From assembly GCA_015069095.1 (NCBI GenBank), contig SVJH01000008.1, positions 1 to 64,000 on the forward strand: a stretch of 64,000 nt of DNA, given 5' to 3'. Under the pieces are notes generated by a model. That model did not search any database and was not told where the DNA came from. It worked only from the letters and a program-made list of their open reading frames with translations. The stretch is from Oscillospiraceae bacterium. GTDB taxonomy: Bacteria > Bacillota > Clostridia > UMGS1810. Below are positions 24,281-33,387 of the stretch, one piece after another (within the stretch, counting starts at the first letter, position 1; each line of letters opens with the position of its first letter). The position numbers were made by a program, and so were the translations under genes.

Positions 24281-24793
24281 ATGACAGAAAATGTTGATTT
24301 AAAAACTGATGTTACTGCTCAGGATGAAGGAAAACAGATTGAAAATGAGCAGGAAACAAAGACTGCACATAACACTGCAGCAGAAACTGAAGAAAGGAAG
24401 GAGGAAGAAACAAAAAATGAAGAAACTAATGTAGAAAAAGATGAAACAACTGCCGATGATGAAGGTAAAGAAAAAACATTTACCCAGGAAGAGGTTGATA
24501 AAATTGTTTCAGAAAAAACAAAAGAGCTTCAGGACAAACTTGACAAAAACGACAGAAAAGAAATGCTTAATAAAAAAGGCATAAAAAATGATTTTGCAGA
24601 ATTTGTTGAGTTTGAAGTTATGAAAAATGTTAATGACAAAACAAATTTTGAAAAGGCACTTGAAATGTTTATTGAGAAAAATCCTCAGTATACCGATGCA
24701 AAGGCAACGGGAATTTCAATGTCAGGTAAAAGCGAACGCTTAACAGGTGTAGAAGAAGAGTTCTACAAAAAAAATCCAAATTTAAACAAATAA
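24281..24793 (+). CDS. Phage scaffolding protein (DUF4355-like)
   Basis: This 170-residue product is highly acidic in its first 75 residues (runs of Glu with Thr and Asn), followed by FTQEEVDKIVSEKTKELQ and a helical C-terminal half ending with EFYKKNPNLN. This is the standard layout of siphovirus scaffold proteins, and the gene lies immediately before the major capsid gene. It would shape the prohead and leave before DNA packaging. Strong AGAAAGAAGG-type ribosome site. Confidence 0.85.
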   Translation: MTENVDLKTDVTAQDEGKQIENEQETKTAHNTAAETEERKEEETKNEETNVEKDETTADDEGKEKTFTQEEVDKIVSEKTKELQDKLDKNDRKEMLNKKGIKNDFAEFVEFEVMKNVNDKTNFEKALEMFIEKNPQYTDAKATGISMSGKSERLTGVEEEFYKKNPNLNK

Positions 24794-24816
24794 TAAAAAA
24801 AGGAAGGTAATGAAAA

Positions 24817-25680
24817 ATGCCACATGTAGCACAGGAAAGATATTCAAAACTTGTTGACAAGAAGCTTAGAGCTACTCTTGTTACAAAAGATAATTTAATT
24901 TTTAACACTTCTTACGAAGGAAGTCCAACAGGCGGAAAAGTAAAAATTCCGGTAAGAGATACTGAAGTTGCCGTTGGCGATTACGACAAAGCAAAAGGCA
25001 TGGAACTTGGCACAGGTTCAACAACATATATTGACCTTGACCTTAACCATGACAAAGCAGTGAATGAAATTATTGATAATTACGATGCTGCTTCTGTTCC
25101 TGACGGTATTGTTGCAGAACGTCTTGACAGTGCAGGTTATTCTCTTGCACAGGTAATAGATGCAGTAAGTATTGAAACACTTGAAAAAGAAGGTACATCA
25201 GAAGAAGCTTCAGCACCAACAAAAAGTAACATTTACGACAGCGTTGTTGACCTTAGAACAAAACTTTCTGAAAAGAATGTTCCGACTGAAGGAAGATGGC
25301 TTCTTGTTTCTCCACAGATATATGCTCTTTTGTTAAAAGATACAACAAACTTTATCCGTCAGGGTAATTTATCTCAGGAACTTATTGAAAATGGCGCAGT
25401 TGGTAAAATTGCCGGCTTTACTGTTTTTGAATGTAGCCGTCTTGCAGTTGCAAAAGAAGGCCAGGTAGAAGGTAAACTTTCTACGACAAATATGATTGCC
25501 GGTCATCCAAACTGGTGCCACAGGGTTGAAGAATGGAGCGTTCCGGTTGCAATTAAAGGACTTACAAACAATTACATCGGTGCTTCTGCAGTACAGGGAA
25601 GAAAAGTGTTTGGTGCAAAAGTATCTAAAAAAGATGCTGTTATTGTTCACAGAACTACATCAGAAGCTGCAGCAGAATAA
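24817..25680 (+). CDS. Major capsid protein
   Basis: The 287-residue protein follows the scaffold gene and has the P22-coat/HK97-like features seen in many Firmicutes phages: an N-terminal arm, then GGKVKIPVRDTEV near 37, the central DLNHDKAVNEIIDN, SPQIYALLLKD in the A-domain, and a C-terminal ASAVQGRKVFGAKV strand. AGGAAGGT precedes the ATG at 24817. It should form the icosahedral shell. Confidence 0.85.
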   Translation: MPHVAQERYSKLVDKKLRATLVTKDNLIFNTSYEGSPTGGKVKIPVRDTEVAVGDYDKAKGMELGTGSTTYIDLDLNHDKAVNEIIDNYDAASVPDGIVAERLDSAGYSLAQVIDAVSIETLEKEGTSEEASAPTKSNIYDSVVDLRTKLSEKNVPTEGRWLLVSPQIYALLLKDTTNFIRQGNLSQELIENGAVGKIAGFTVFECSRLAVAKEGQVEGKLSTTNMIAGHPNWCHRVEEWSVPVAIKGLTNNYIGASAVQGRKVFGAKVSKKDAVIVHRTTSEAAAE

Positions 25681-25691
25681 GGTAATGAATT

Positions 25692-26033
25692 ATGCAGGTA
25701 ACATTTGAATATTACAAAGACACATATCACGGGAGTAAAATATGCTCCCGTGATGATTTTTTGCAATTTTCAAGAAAAGCATCATCTTATCTTACACAGT
25801 TTATTCTTTCAAAAGATACAACGGGATTTGAAACGGAAGTTTCAGATTGTATTTGTGCCCTTAGTGATGAATTTATTAAGATGAGTGAAACCGGGAACAT
25901 TTCTTCAGTTAATAATGACGGCTTGTCTGTTTCTTTTAACAATCAAGATAAAACCGCTTTTTCACAAAATCTTGAAGAAATCGTAAATATGTATTTAGCA
26001 AGCACAGGGCTTTTATACAGGGGGTTAAATTAA
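25692..26033 (+). CDS. Head-tail connector protein
   Basis: The 113-residue helical protein directly follows the capsid gene, in the position of Gp6/Gp15-type head completion proteins. DDFLQFSRKASSYLTQFIL and EIVNMYLASTGLLYRGLN are typical of that group. A perfect 10-bp stem with a T-run (25726-25762) lies within its first codons, so transcription may stop here unless antitermination acts. Confidence 0.72.
   Translation: MQVTFEYYKDTYHGSKICSRDDFLQFSRKASSYLTQFILSKDTTGFETEVSDCICALSDEFIKMSETGNISSVNNDGLSVSFNNQDKTAFSQNLEEIVNMYLASTGLLYRGLN
25726..25762 (+). terminator. Terminator-like hairpin inside the connector gene
   Basis: ATCACGGGAG (25726-25735) pairs perfectly with CTCCCGTGAT (25745-25754), followed by GA and six T residues. 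It lies about 35 bases into the coding sequence, just after the major capsid gene. Confidence 0.65.
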
Positions 26034-26348
26034 ATGTTTTCTAATACTGTAACGGTTTATTCTACAAAAGACTGTGGACTAAACTATGAAAAAAAGGTGT
26101 ATAACAACGTTAGCATATATAAAAAAGACGGAATTGAAACATCAGGCGGAGGCGAAGAAAAAAGAAACGAATATATTATCAGGATTTTAACATCTGAAGA
26201 AATATTTGTTTGTGAAAGTGATTTAATTGTAATTGGGGAAACAGCCGACATTCGCCCTGATTTTTCAAAATGTCTTAAAATATGTGAAGTAAGCGACAAC
26301 CGAAGAGGTATTAAAAATTTGTGGCACTACAAATTAAGGTGTAAATAA
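26034..26348 (+). CDS. Head closure/minor capsid protein
   Basis: A 104-residue, mostly beta-rich protein beginning MFSNTVTVYS and containing YIIRILTSEEIFVCESDLIVIG, in the position of head-tail stopper proteins between the connector and the Minor_capsid_2 homolog. Its ATG directly follows the preceding stop and its stop overlaps the next start (TAATG). Assignment rests mainly on gene order and size. Confidence 0.6.
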   Translation: MFSNTVTVYSTKDCGLNYEKKVYNNVSIYKKDGIETSGGGEEKRNEYIIRILTSEEIFVCESDLIVIGETADIRPDFSKCLKICEVSDNRRGIKNLWHYKLRCK

Positions 26349-26671
26349 TGGAATTTAAAATTACAAAGTCTTTTGGCAGGATACTTAAAGAAAAAGGAAT
26401 AGACGAAAACGGTCGTGTTCAGAAGTTTATCGACAGTGAAGTAATAAGGCGGTGTAAACCGCTTGTTCCTTTTAGAAGCGGTATACTTGAAAGCAGTGCT
26501 GACAAAAGTGATATCGGAAGCGGACTTGTTGTTTGGGAAACACCGTATGCAAAAAAACAGTATAAAGAGAATAAAGGGCAAGGCCTCAGAGGAAAACTAT
26601 GGTTTGAAAGAATGAAAGCAAGTCAGAAGGATGATATTGTAAGAGGCGCAAGAAAATATGTCGAGTGGTGA
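26348..26671 (+). CDS. Minor capsid protein (Minor_capsid_2 family)
   Basis: The 107-residue product shows the family's typical C-terminal half: PLVPFRSGILESSA, ETPYAKKQYKENKG and LWFERMKASQKDDIVRGARKY. In siphoviruses such as A118-type phages this protein lies between head closure and tail completion proteins, the order seen here. It is probably part of the neck. Confidence 0.8.
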   Translation: MEFKITKSFGRILKEKGIDENGRVQKFIDSEVIRRCKPLVPFRSGILESSADKSDIGSGLVVWETPYAKKQYKENKGQGLRGKLWFERMKASQKDDIVRGARKYVEW

Positions 26672-26677
26672 GTTAAA

Positions 26678-27097
26678 ATGATTTATGATGCAGTTTGTGA
26701 ATTTATAAAGTTATGTCCTTTTCTTGAAGATGGCGGTGTAAATATTAACTTTCTTGGCTCAAAACCTACAAGTTACACAATTGAACCTATGCCAAACACA
26801 CCGGTAATAAGAAGATATGTTGATGGTGCAGAGCTTAGACAATATGACTTTGTGTTTGCATCAAGAGAGTATTTTGGCCAGGATATAATAAATAACGGAA
26901 AAATAACAGCATTTTATGAAAAATTACAGGACTGGATTGAAAAACAAAGCAGTAGCGGATTTCTTCCCGTCTTGGAAGGCAAAAAACAAGCACAGGCAAT
27001 TGAGGTTGTTGCCGGAGGTTATTTATATGACCAAACGGAAACAACAGCAAGATATCAAATACAATGTAAACTAATTTATTTAAAACAGGAGGCATAA
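26678..27097 (+). CDS. Tail completion/minor capsid protein (Minor_capsid_3-like)
   Basis: The 139-residue protein has the mixed pattern of tail terminator proteins: an N-terminal helix (VCEFIKLCPFLEDGG), PVIRRYVDGAELRQYDFVFASRE in the middle, and a final beta-strand pair (QIQCKLIYL). It ends seven bases before the tail tube gene. Family and gene order support a role in capping the tail for head attachment. Confidence 0.72.
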   Translation: MIYDAVCEFIKLCPFLEDGGVNINFLGSKPTSYTIEPMPNTPVIRRYVDGAELRQYDFVFASREYFGQDIINNGKITAFYEKLQDWIEKQSSSGFLPVLEGKKQAQAIEVVAGGYLYDQTETTARYQIQCKLIYLKQEA

Positions 27098-27103
27098 AGA
27101 ATT

Positions 27104-27592
27104 ATGTTAGTAAAAAGAAGTGATAAAGTAACATTTTTTGGAGTGAAAAACGGAGAAACTATTGTTTTTAAACGTATGACAGGTTTTACCGAACTTAACA
27201 CAAGTAAAAATCCAAAAGAATATAATCGTCAGTATGTAGACGAAGAATTTGAACAGAGCGATATTGTCGGATATTCGCCGTCTATGTCATTTGCGTTTGA
27301 TAAATACTCAGACAATGACATTCACAAAGATTTGGCATCAATATCTGATAACGAACTTTGCGGCGATGCAGCTGTAAGAAGTCTTATTATTGTTGACCTT
27401 ACAGACGGCAGTGATGAAAACGGATATAAAGCCGTTAAAAGAGATTTTTCTGTTATATGCGACAGCGAAGGTAATTCAATGGATGCATATACATATTCAG
27501 GAAACTTTAAAGTAAAAGGCGAAAAAGTTTTTGGTGTTGCTAAATCAGAAGATGATTGGCAGACAATTACATTCACAGAAATCGAAGAATAA
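27104..27592 (+). CDS. Major tail tube protein
   Basis: The 162-residue protein forms the phage tail tube. The fold is beta-rich with VKRSDKVTFFGVKNG at the start, SKNPKEYNRQYVDEEFE, GYSPSMSFAFDKYSDND, and DAYTYSGNFKVKGEKVFGVA near the end. It precedes two tail chaperone genes and the tape measure gene. A diverged second copy with an added domain lies at 35259. A perfect hairpin terminator follows it. Confidence 0.85.
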   Translation: MLVKRSDKVTFFGVKNGETIVFKRMTGFTELNTSKNPKEYNRQYVDEEFEQSDIVGYSPSMSFAFDKYSDNDIHKDLASISDNELCGDAAVRSLIIVDLTDGSDENGYKAVKRDFSVICDSEGNSMDAYTYSGNFKVKGEKVFGVAKSEDDWQTITFTEIEE

Positions 27593-27616
27593 AAAAGGGG
27601 ATTTAATCCCCTTTTT
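27591..27616 (+). terminator. Terminator after the tail tube gene
   Basis: AAAAAGGGGATT-TAATCCCCTTTTT is a near-perfect palindrome ending in T residues. It would cut down expression of the tail chaperones relative to the tail tube. Confidence 0.8.
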
Positions 27617-27640
27617 AAACTATTTTAAGGAGTGTTTTAA

Positions 27641-28000
27641 ATGGCTTTTAAGTTTGAAAAAAATACAATAATTTTAGAATTTGAAAATAATTTAAAATTT
27701 GAAGTTGATGCTCAAAAAACTGGAGATATAATTTCAAAATACACAAAGATTTTTGAAGATATCAGAACTGACACTACAGAAAATAAAACAAACGAAGATG
27801 TTTGTAATAAAGTTGTATGTGCTATTGATGAAATTCTTGGCGAAGGAAGTACAAAAAAGATTTTCGGCGAAAGAACAATAAAATTGTGGGATTTGGTTGA
27901 CGTTTGGACTTACATTTGTAATGAACAGGCATTTTTCCACGAAAGAAAACGCAATAAAATATACCAAAACCGACAGCAAAGAAGACATAATAAAAAATGA
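27641..28000 (+). CDS. Tail assembly chaperone, upstream frame
   Basis: A 119-residue protein between the tail tube and a Gp15-family gene, the usual place of the first tail assembly chaperone (G-like). It has FEVDAQKTGDIISKYTKIF and a basic C-terminal tail (RKRNKIYQNRQQRRHNKK). The frame ends AAT-AAA-AAA-TGA, and the next gene starts in the -1 frame at the overlapping ATGA, so a frameshift fusion is possible. ATG with AAGGAG upstream. Confidence 0.68.
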   Translation: MAFKFEKNTIILEFENNLKFEVDAQKTGDIISKYTKIFEDIRTDTTENKTNEDVCNKVVCAIDEILGEGSTKKIFGERTIKLWDLVDVWTYICNEQAFFHERKRNKIYQNRQQRRHNKK

Positions 28001-28566
28001 ATATACTAACAAAACAATTACCGGACTTTGTTGAACTTGATGGCAAGGAATACAAAGTACATACTGATTTTAGAAACTGGATTGATATTTCAATAATGCT
28101 TATTGATAAAAAAGATGAACTTGACAAGAATATTGCTAAAATAATTAAAAAAGCATATATCGAATGTCCTCCAAATATTTCTCTTGCATTAAAAGGAATC
28201 TTGAAATTTTTTAATGCTGAAGAAGATAAACAAGCATCAACAAAAGAGAGTGCATACAAAAAGCGTACTTTTTCTTTTGAATACGATGCAACGTATATAC
28301 TTTCTGCGTTCAGAGAGCAATACAATATTGATTTGCTTAAAGAAAATATGCACTGGTTCGAGTTTTTAGCATATTTTAAATCACTTAATGAAGATGTTCA
28401 ACTAATGAAAATTATACAATATCGTTCAGTTGATTTATCGCAAATTAAGGATAAAACGCAAAAAGCACATTTAAGAAAAATGAAGAATATTTATTTTCTC
28501 CCGGACAACAGAACCGAGGAGGAAAAAGAGGCAGAAATGATGTCTGCTTTAGAAAATTTCTTTTAG
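27997..28566 (+). CDS. Bacteriophage Gp15-family tail chaperone
   Basis: The 189-residue product matches the Gp15 family of siphovirus tail proteins: LPDFVELDGKEYKVHTDFRNWI at the N-terminus, then LLKENMHWFEFLAYFKSLNEDVQLMKIIQYRSVDLS. These proteins act with the tape measure protein in tail assembly. It overlaps the preceding gene by four bases in the -1 frame. Confidence 0.82.
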   Translation: MNILTKQLPDFVELDGKEYKVHTDFRNWIDISIMLIDKKDELDKNIAKIIKKAYIECPPNISLALKGILKFFNAEEDKQASTKESAYKKRTFSFEYDATYILSAFREQYNIDLLKENMHWFEFLAYFKSLNEDVQLMKIIQYRSVDLSQIKDKTQKAHLRKMKNIYFLPDNRTEEEKEAEMMSALENFF

Positions 28567-28569
28567 TGG

Positions 28570-28713
28570 GTGGTTAAAATTGAAAAAATAAAATGTCCTT
28601 ATTGTAATAAATACATGTCAACCGTTATGCTAAGCAAAGATGCAAAGTGTAACGGTGTTTTTATTAAATGCAAAAATAAAGATTGTAAAAAAGTATTTGA
28701 AATTAAAAAATAA
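28570..28713 (+). CDS. Com-like zinc ribbon protein, 47 aa
   Basis: A GTG at 28570 opens a 47-residue frame ending at TAA 28711-28713. The product has two Cys pairs, KCPYCNKY and KCKNKDCKKVF, the pattern of the small Com protein that in Mu controls translation of the mom DNA-modification gene. No mom-like gene follows, so another target is likely. The ribosome site is weak and the frame is short, so the start is uncertain. Confidence 0.55.
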   Translation: MVKIEKIKCPYCNKYMSTVMLSKDAKCNGVFIKCKNKDCKKVFEIKK

Positions 28714-28768
28714 TAATCTGTTTTGTGTGCCGATGTGCCGATAGATTTCACATAAAGGGGTGGATGAA

Positions 28769-31700
28769 TTGGCACAAGCTGATGGATATTTAAAAATTGA
28801 TACAAAATTAAATAATGATGAATTTCAATCGGGCTTAGATAAACTTAAAAGTGCTGGAAAAAAAGTGGCTCTTGCTATAGGTACTGCGATAGGTGCTGCA
28901 CTATTTAAAGGGATGGATTTTGAAAGCGGTATGAGTAAAGTTCAGGCCATTTCCGGTGCAACAGGCGAAGCCCTTGATATGCTTACTGAAAAAGCAAAAG
29001 AAATGGGTGCTAAAACAGTCTTCAGTGCCACTGAAAGTGCGGAAGCATTTCAATATATGGCAATGGCAGGTTGGAAAACTGAAGAAATGCTAAGCGGTAT
29101 CGAAGGGGTTATGAACCTTGCGGCAGCTTCAGGAGAAAATTTAGGGCTTGTTTCTGATATCGTTACAGATGCATTAACTGCATTTGGTCTTAAAGCATCA
29201 GATTCGGCACACTTTGCAGATGTACTTGCGGCAGCTTCATCCAACTCAAACACTAATGTCGCAATGATGGGCGATACGTTTAAATATGTTGCACCTATTG
29301 CCGGTGCTTTGGGATATACAATTGAAGATACTGCTTTGGCAATTGGTCTTATGGCAAATGCCGGGATAAAATCAAGTCAGGCAGGTACATCGCTTCGTGC
29401 AATGCTTTCAAGACTTTCTAAACCTACAAAAGAGGTACAAACTGCACTTAATGCGCTTGGCATTAGTTTAACTGATGCTTCAGGAAATATTAAACCGTTA
29501 AATATTTTAATGCAGGATTTGAGAAATGCATTTAATAAACTTGATAAAGCTCAAAAACCTACATATGCGGCAATGATTGCAGGCCAGGAAGCTATGAGTG
29601 GACTTCTTGCGATAGTCAATGCAAGTAGTACAGATTTTGATAAACTTACATCTTCGATTTCTAAAGCAGACGGCACCGCCGAGCATATGGCAGAAACAAT
29701 GACAGATAATTTGAAAGGTCAACTTACTATATTATCTTCGGCTGCAGAAGGTCTTGCGCTTTCTTTTTATGATGGAATAGACGAACCATTAAAAAAAGCA
29801 GTAAAATCGGGAACAAAAAGTATAGAAGAATTAACTGAATCAATGGAATCAGGGAAATTAAAAACTGCAATGGAAGGTGTTGGCGATTTACTTGCAAATT
29901 TGGTTGATTTACTTATTGATATTTCTACGAACGTTATTCCTGTTGTAATTTCCGCTTTAGGATTTTTAGGAAAAAATACAGCTTTAGTTGAATTAGCACT
30001 ATATTCTTTAATTGCTGTAAAAGTAGGTGTTTGGGCAACAAAAGCTTCGTTAGCATTGAAGGAATTGGGAAATACTATGAAAGGTATGGAAAATATAGCT
30101 TTTCTTAGTAAATTATTCACACCCGCAGGTGGCGCAGTTGCAGTTGCTACAATAACAGCCGTTACAGCAAAAGTAATTGAAAACAACAGTAAATCCATAA
30201 AAGAATCCCAAAAAATGATGGAGCCGATAGAAGCTATTGGAACAGAACTTGACAAACTTAAAGAAAAACGAAAAGAACTTGATGAAGTTACAAAAGAAAA
30301 TATAAGTGTCAATATGGAAGAAGCCAATAAAATTGAAAGTTTATATAATCAATTGGATCTTCTCGTGGATGCAAACGGAAGAGTATCTGAAACAAATAAG
30401 CAAAGAGCAGAATTTATTTTAGGGGAATTAAATAATGCGCTTGGTACAGAATATAAACTTACCGGGGACATAATAAAAAATTATGATGACTTATCAAAAT
30501 CAATTACTGAAACCATAATAAACAAACGTCTATTGGCTGCAATTGAAGGTGCAGAAGAAAAACAAATAGAAAATGAAAAGCAATATGTGGAATATGTCAA
30601 GCAAAGAAATGAAATTGAAAAACAAATTGCTGAAAATAATCAAAAGATAAACGAACTCTCCGGCGAAGGTGGAAAAGCTGCAGCAGAACGAATGTATTTA
30701 GTTGAAGCAAATGAAAATCTTAAGGCAAGTTATGAAGAAACTGGAGTTGCTATATCGGAAATTGAAAGTGAAATGGCTGCATATGGAAAACTTTATGCAG
30801 CACAATTCTCAGAAGATATAAATGTAAAAGAACAAGCATTAGCAGAATTTACTATTGCTCAACAAGAAGGATTTAAAACATCAATAAAAAGTCAGGATGA
30901 TTGGCTTAATGAATATAAAAATAATTTAGCTTTATTAAATCGTATAACTCTTGAAGATGGTTCCGTTAAAGAGGGCTACGAAACAGTATTTTCTCAAGCT
31001 AAGATAGGACTGGAAAATTCTATACAAGAACTTGTTAAATCGGGAATGAGTATAGAAAATTTGGATAGAATTGCAGGAGAAGAAATAGGAAAACCACTTG
31101 TCGAAGGTATGATAGAAGGTGCGACAGAGCAAGGATATGTTTTAAATGCCGCAATTCAAAAAATTATTTTAACGGCACTTGATAAAGGTAAAGAAGCTGC
31201 TGATATACATTCTCCGTCAAGACTTTCTCGTGATGAACTTGGTAAACCTTTTATTGATGGTGTTGCTGTTGGTATCATTGATAATGGATATAAAGTTTTA
31301 GATGCTGTTGAAAGTGTGTTTGATGATTTGGATCTTAAACATGACATAGGCGCACTTTCTAATGATGAATATTATGCCGAAATGGAAGTTTTAAGAGACA
31401 AACACATTAAAAAAGGCACAAAACAGTGGTGGGATTATACTAAAAAGTTAATAAGTTACGAAGAGAAAAAGAAAGAAGAAGCAGAAAAACAAGCCGAAGA
31501 CGAAAGAAAAAAGAAGGTCGATTCATTCAAAAAAGGAAATGATGAGATAATTGAGCAAACCGAAAGATTCTACGATGTAAAAGAAAAACTTGGCATTGCA
31601 AATGAAAAAGATGAGGCCGAAATGCTTCGCAAACAAGGAAACAGTTATCTTGGATTTTTAAAACAAATTGAAACGGCAGATTTCTTAACAAACGAAGAAA

Positions 31701-32545
31701 GAGAAGAACTTATTAAAAAGTATACCGAAAAGGCCCAGGACTCATTTATTGATGCTTATGCAGTTATAGCGGATTCCGCAAAAGAAAAATTTGACGAAAT
31801 CAAAGAAGATTTTGAAGATACCCTAAGCGATATCGAAAAAAGAAGAGATGCGTTTAATGATAAATTAAATGAGCACGCTCCGATTTATCGCACTGTTACT
31901 TTTGAAAATGCCAACGAAGGCGATGAAAGTTTTGTCCAACTTACCGACTGGAAAAAAGCGGCCGAGGAAATAAACGAATATGACAACCTTTTAAATTCTG
32001 TTATTGAAAGAGGCGCATCAGATAAGATAAAATCACATCTTCTATCAATGGGAATCGAAGAAGGTACAAAATATGCAAAAGCACTTTTAAATGCTTCTGA
32101 CAAAGATTTTAATGAATATACAGAAGGTTATGAAAGTTACCTTACAGCAAATGAAAGTATTGCTGAAAGTAAGTTCCAGGATGAAGTAAATGCAGCAAGC
32201 GAAGCATATAAAAACTCAATAAATGGTGCAACTGATGAAATATTAACCGAACTAAAAGAAAAATTCGGCGATATTCCTGCTGACTTTTTAACATTCGGCG
32301 ATGAAAGCGGACAAAACTTTAAAATTGAGTTTATGAAATACTTTGAAGCAATTTCTTCTGATATGCAACTTGCACTTGACGGCATTTTATCTGACTTTAA
32401 ATTAAGTGTAGATGATATAGTTGGAAACAATGTAACAAATAATGAAACACAATACAATTTCTATGGCACAAACGGAAGTGTTTCGGAAAATCTGCAAGCG
32501 GCTAAAAATAACGAAACATTAAATAGAATGAGAGGTATAGGATGA
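28769..32545 (+). CDS. Tail tape measure protein (TP901 type)
   Basis: The product has 1258 residues. The TP901-like core is at about 40-300 (GATGEALDMLTEKAKEMGAKTVFSA..., AATSSNSN region), followed by hydrophobic helices at about 360-460, then long coiled coils, the PSRLSRDELGKPF segment near 815 and a C-terminal region with FTDAD-type helices. I start at TTG 28769, eight bases after AAGGGG; a GTG three codons earlier is too close. Its length sets tail length, perhaps around 190 nm by the usual ratio. Confidence 0.9.
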   Translation: MAQADGYLKIDTKLNNDEFQSGLDKLKSAGKKVALAIGTAIGAALFKGMDFESGMSKVQAISGATGEALDMLTEKAKEMGAKTVFSATESAEAFQYMAMAGWKTEEMLSGIEGVMNLAAASGENLGLVSDIVTDALTAFGLKASDSAHFADVLAAASSNSNTNVAMMGDTFKYVAPIAGALGYTIEDTALAIGLMANAGIKSSQAGTSLRAMLSRLSKPTKEVQTALNALGISLTDASGNIKPLNILMQDLRNAFNKLDKAQKPTYAAMIAGQEAMSGLLAIVNASSTDFDKLTSSISKADGTAEHMAETMTDNLKGQLTILSSAAEGLALSFYDGIDEPLKKAVKSGTKSIEELTESMESGKLKTAMEGVGDLLANLVDLLIDISTNVIPVVISALGFLGKNTALVELALYSLIAVKVGVWATKASLALKELGNTMKGMENIAFLSKLFTPAGGAVAVATITAVTAKVIENNSKSIKESQKMMEPIEAIGTELDKLKEKRKELDEVTKENISVNMEEANKIESLYNQLDLLVDANGRVSETNKQRAEFILGELNNALGTEYKLTGDIIKNYDDLSKSITETIINKRLLAAIEGAEEKQIENEKQYVEYVKQRNEIEKQIAENNQKINELSGEGGKAAAERMYLVEANENLKASYEETGVAISEIESEMAAYGKLYAAQFSEDINVKEQALAEFTIAQQEGFKTSIKSQDDWLNEYKNNLALLNRITLEDGSVKEGYETVFSQAKIGLENSIQELVKSGMSIENLDRIAGEEIGKPLVEGMIEGATEQGYVLNAAIQKIILTALDKGKEAADIHSPSRLSRDELGKPFIDGVAVGIIDNGYKVLDAVESVFDDLDLKHDIGALSNDEYYAEMEVLRDKHIKKGTKQWWDYTKKLISYEEKKKEEAEKQAEDERKKKVDSFKKGNDEIIEQTERFYDVKEKLGIANEKDEAEMLRKQGNSYLGFLKQIETADFLTNEEREELIKKYTEKAQDSFIDAYAVIADSAKEKFDEIKEDFEDTLSDIEKRRDAFNDKLNEHAPIYRTVTFENANEGDESFVQLTDWKKAAEEINEYDNLLNSVIERGASDKIKSHLLSMGIEEGTKYAKALLNASDKDFNEYTEGYESYLTANESIAESKFQDEVNAASEAYKNSINGATDEILTELKEKFGDIPADFLTFGDESGQNFKIEFMKYFEAISSDMQLALDGILSDFKLSVDDIVGNNVTNNETQYNFYGTNGSVSENLQAAKNNETLNRMRGIG

Positions 32546-33387
32546 CAAAGATATTATTTGAAAATGAATTAGGTTCGTTTTCTCTTTATGGCGGAAGTGG
32601 AGATATTAACATTTTAGAAATAGAAGGTCTTGGCTTTGGAGAAAGAACATTTACAAATGTTACATTTAATAATATGCCTGGTCATAAAACAACAAACATT
32701 ACTGAAAATGCAAGAACAATTACAATTTCGTGCGATGTAAAGCACGATGAAAGAGAGAAAATTGAACACATTATAAGAGTTTTATCAAAAGAAGTTAATA
32801 TTTATGTTGAATCAAACAGTAAAAAAAGAAAAATTATTGGAAACTGCTCATCTTTTAATGACGGCAAAAAGCAAGGAAAACTGCATAGAACACTTACTAT
32901 GCAGTTTGTTTGTGATAATCCGTATTTTACCGATTTTCAAACGACTAAAATTACATCTCTTGGAACGACTGACCGCCTTACTGACGGTTTTGTGCTTCCA
33001 ATGGTATTTACCGACTTTACAAATGGCGGAAAAATACAGAATAAAGGAGACATAAATGTTTTTCCGGTTATAAGGGTTATAGGATATGATGAAAACAACA
33101 TATCCGGTATCCTCATAGAAAACAAAACAACAAAAAAGAGCATTTTGTTAAACACAACGGTATCAGAAGGCGAAGTAATAACAATTGATATTTTAAAAAG
33201 AAAAATATCGAGCACGATAAAGGAAGAATTGGAAATGCTTTCGGCTTTGGATATAGATTCTTATTTATCAGATTTATACTTTGAAAAAGGTCAAAACGAT
33301 ATTTTAATTACACCTTACGGCGATGTGCAGGACAAAATTGGTGTTACGATTGAATTTGATAATCAGTATTTGGAGGCGGTTATATGA
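32542..33387 (+). CDS. Distal tail protein (Dit-like)
   Basis: The 281-residue protein directly follows the tape measure gene (ATGA overlap) and has the siphovirus distal tail layout: N-terminal FSLYGGSGDINILEIEGLGFGERTF, a galectin-like middle (KKRKIIGNCSSFNDGKKQGKLHRTLTMQFVCDNPYF) and a C-terminal strand. Dit forms the hub between tail tube and tip. The order tape measure, Dit, Tal is standard. Confidence 0.82.
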   Translation: MTKILFENELGSFSLYGGSGDINILEIEGLGFGERTFTNVTFNNMPGHKTTNITENARTITISCDVKHDEREKIEHIIRVLSKEVNIYVESNSKKRKIIGNCSSFNDGKKQGKLHRTLTMQFVCDNPYFTDFQTTKITSLGTTDRLTDGFVLPMVFTDFTNGGKIQNKGDINVFPVIRVIGYDENNISGILIENKTTKKSILLNTTVSEGEVITIDILKRKISSTIKEELEMLSALDIDSYLSDLYFEKGQNDILITPYGDVQDKIGVTIEFDNQYLEAVI

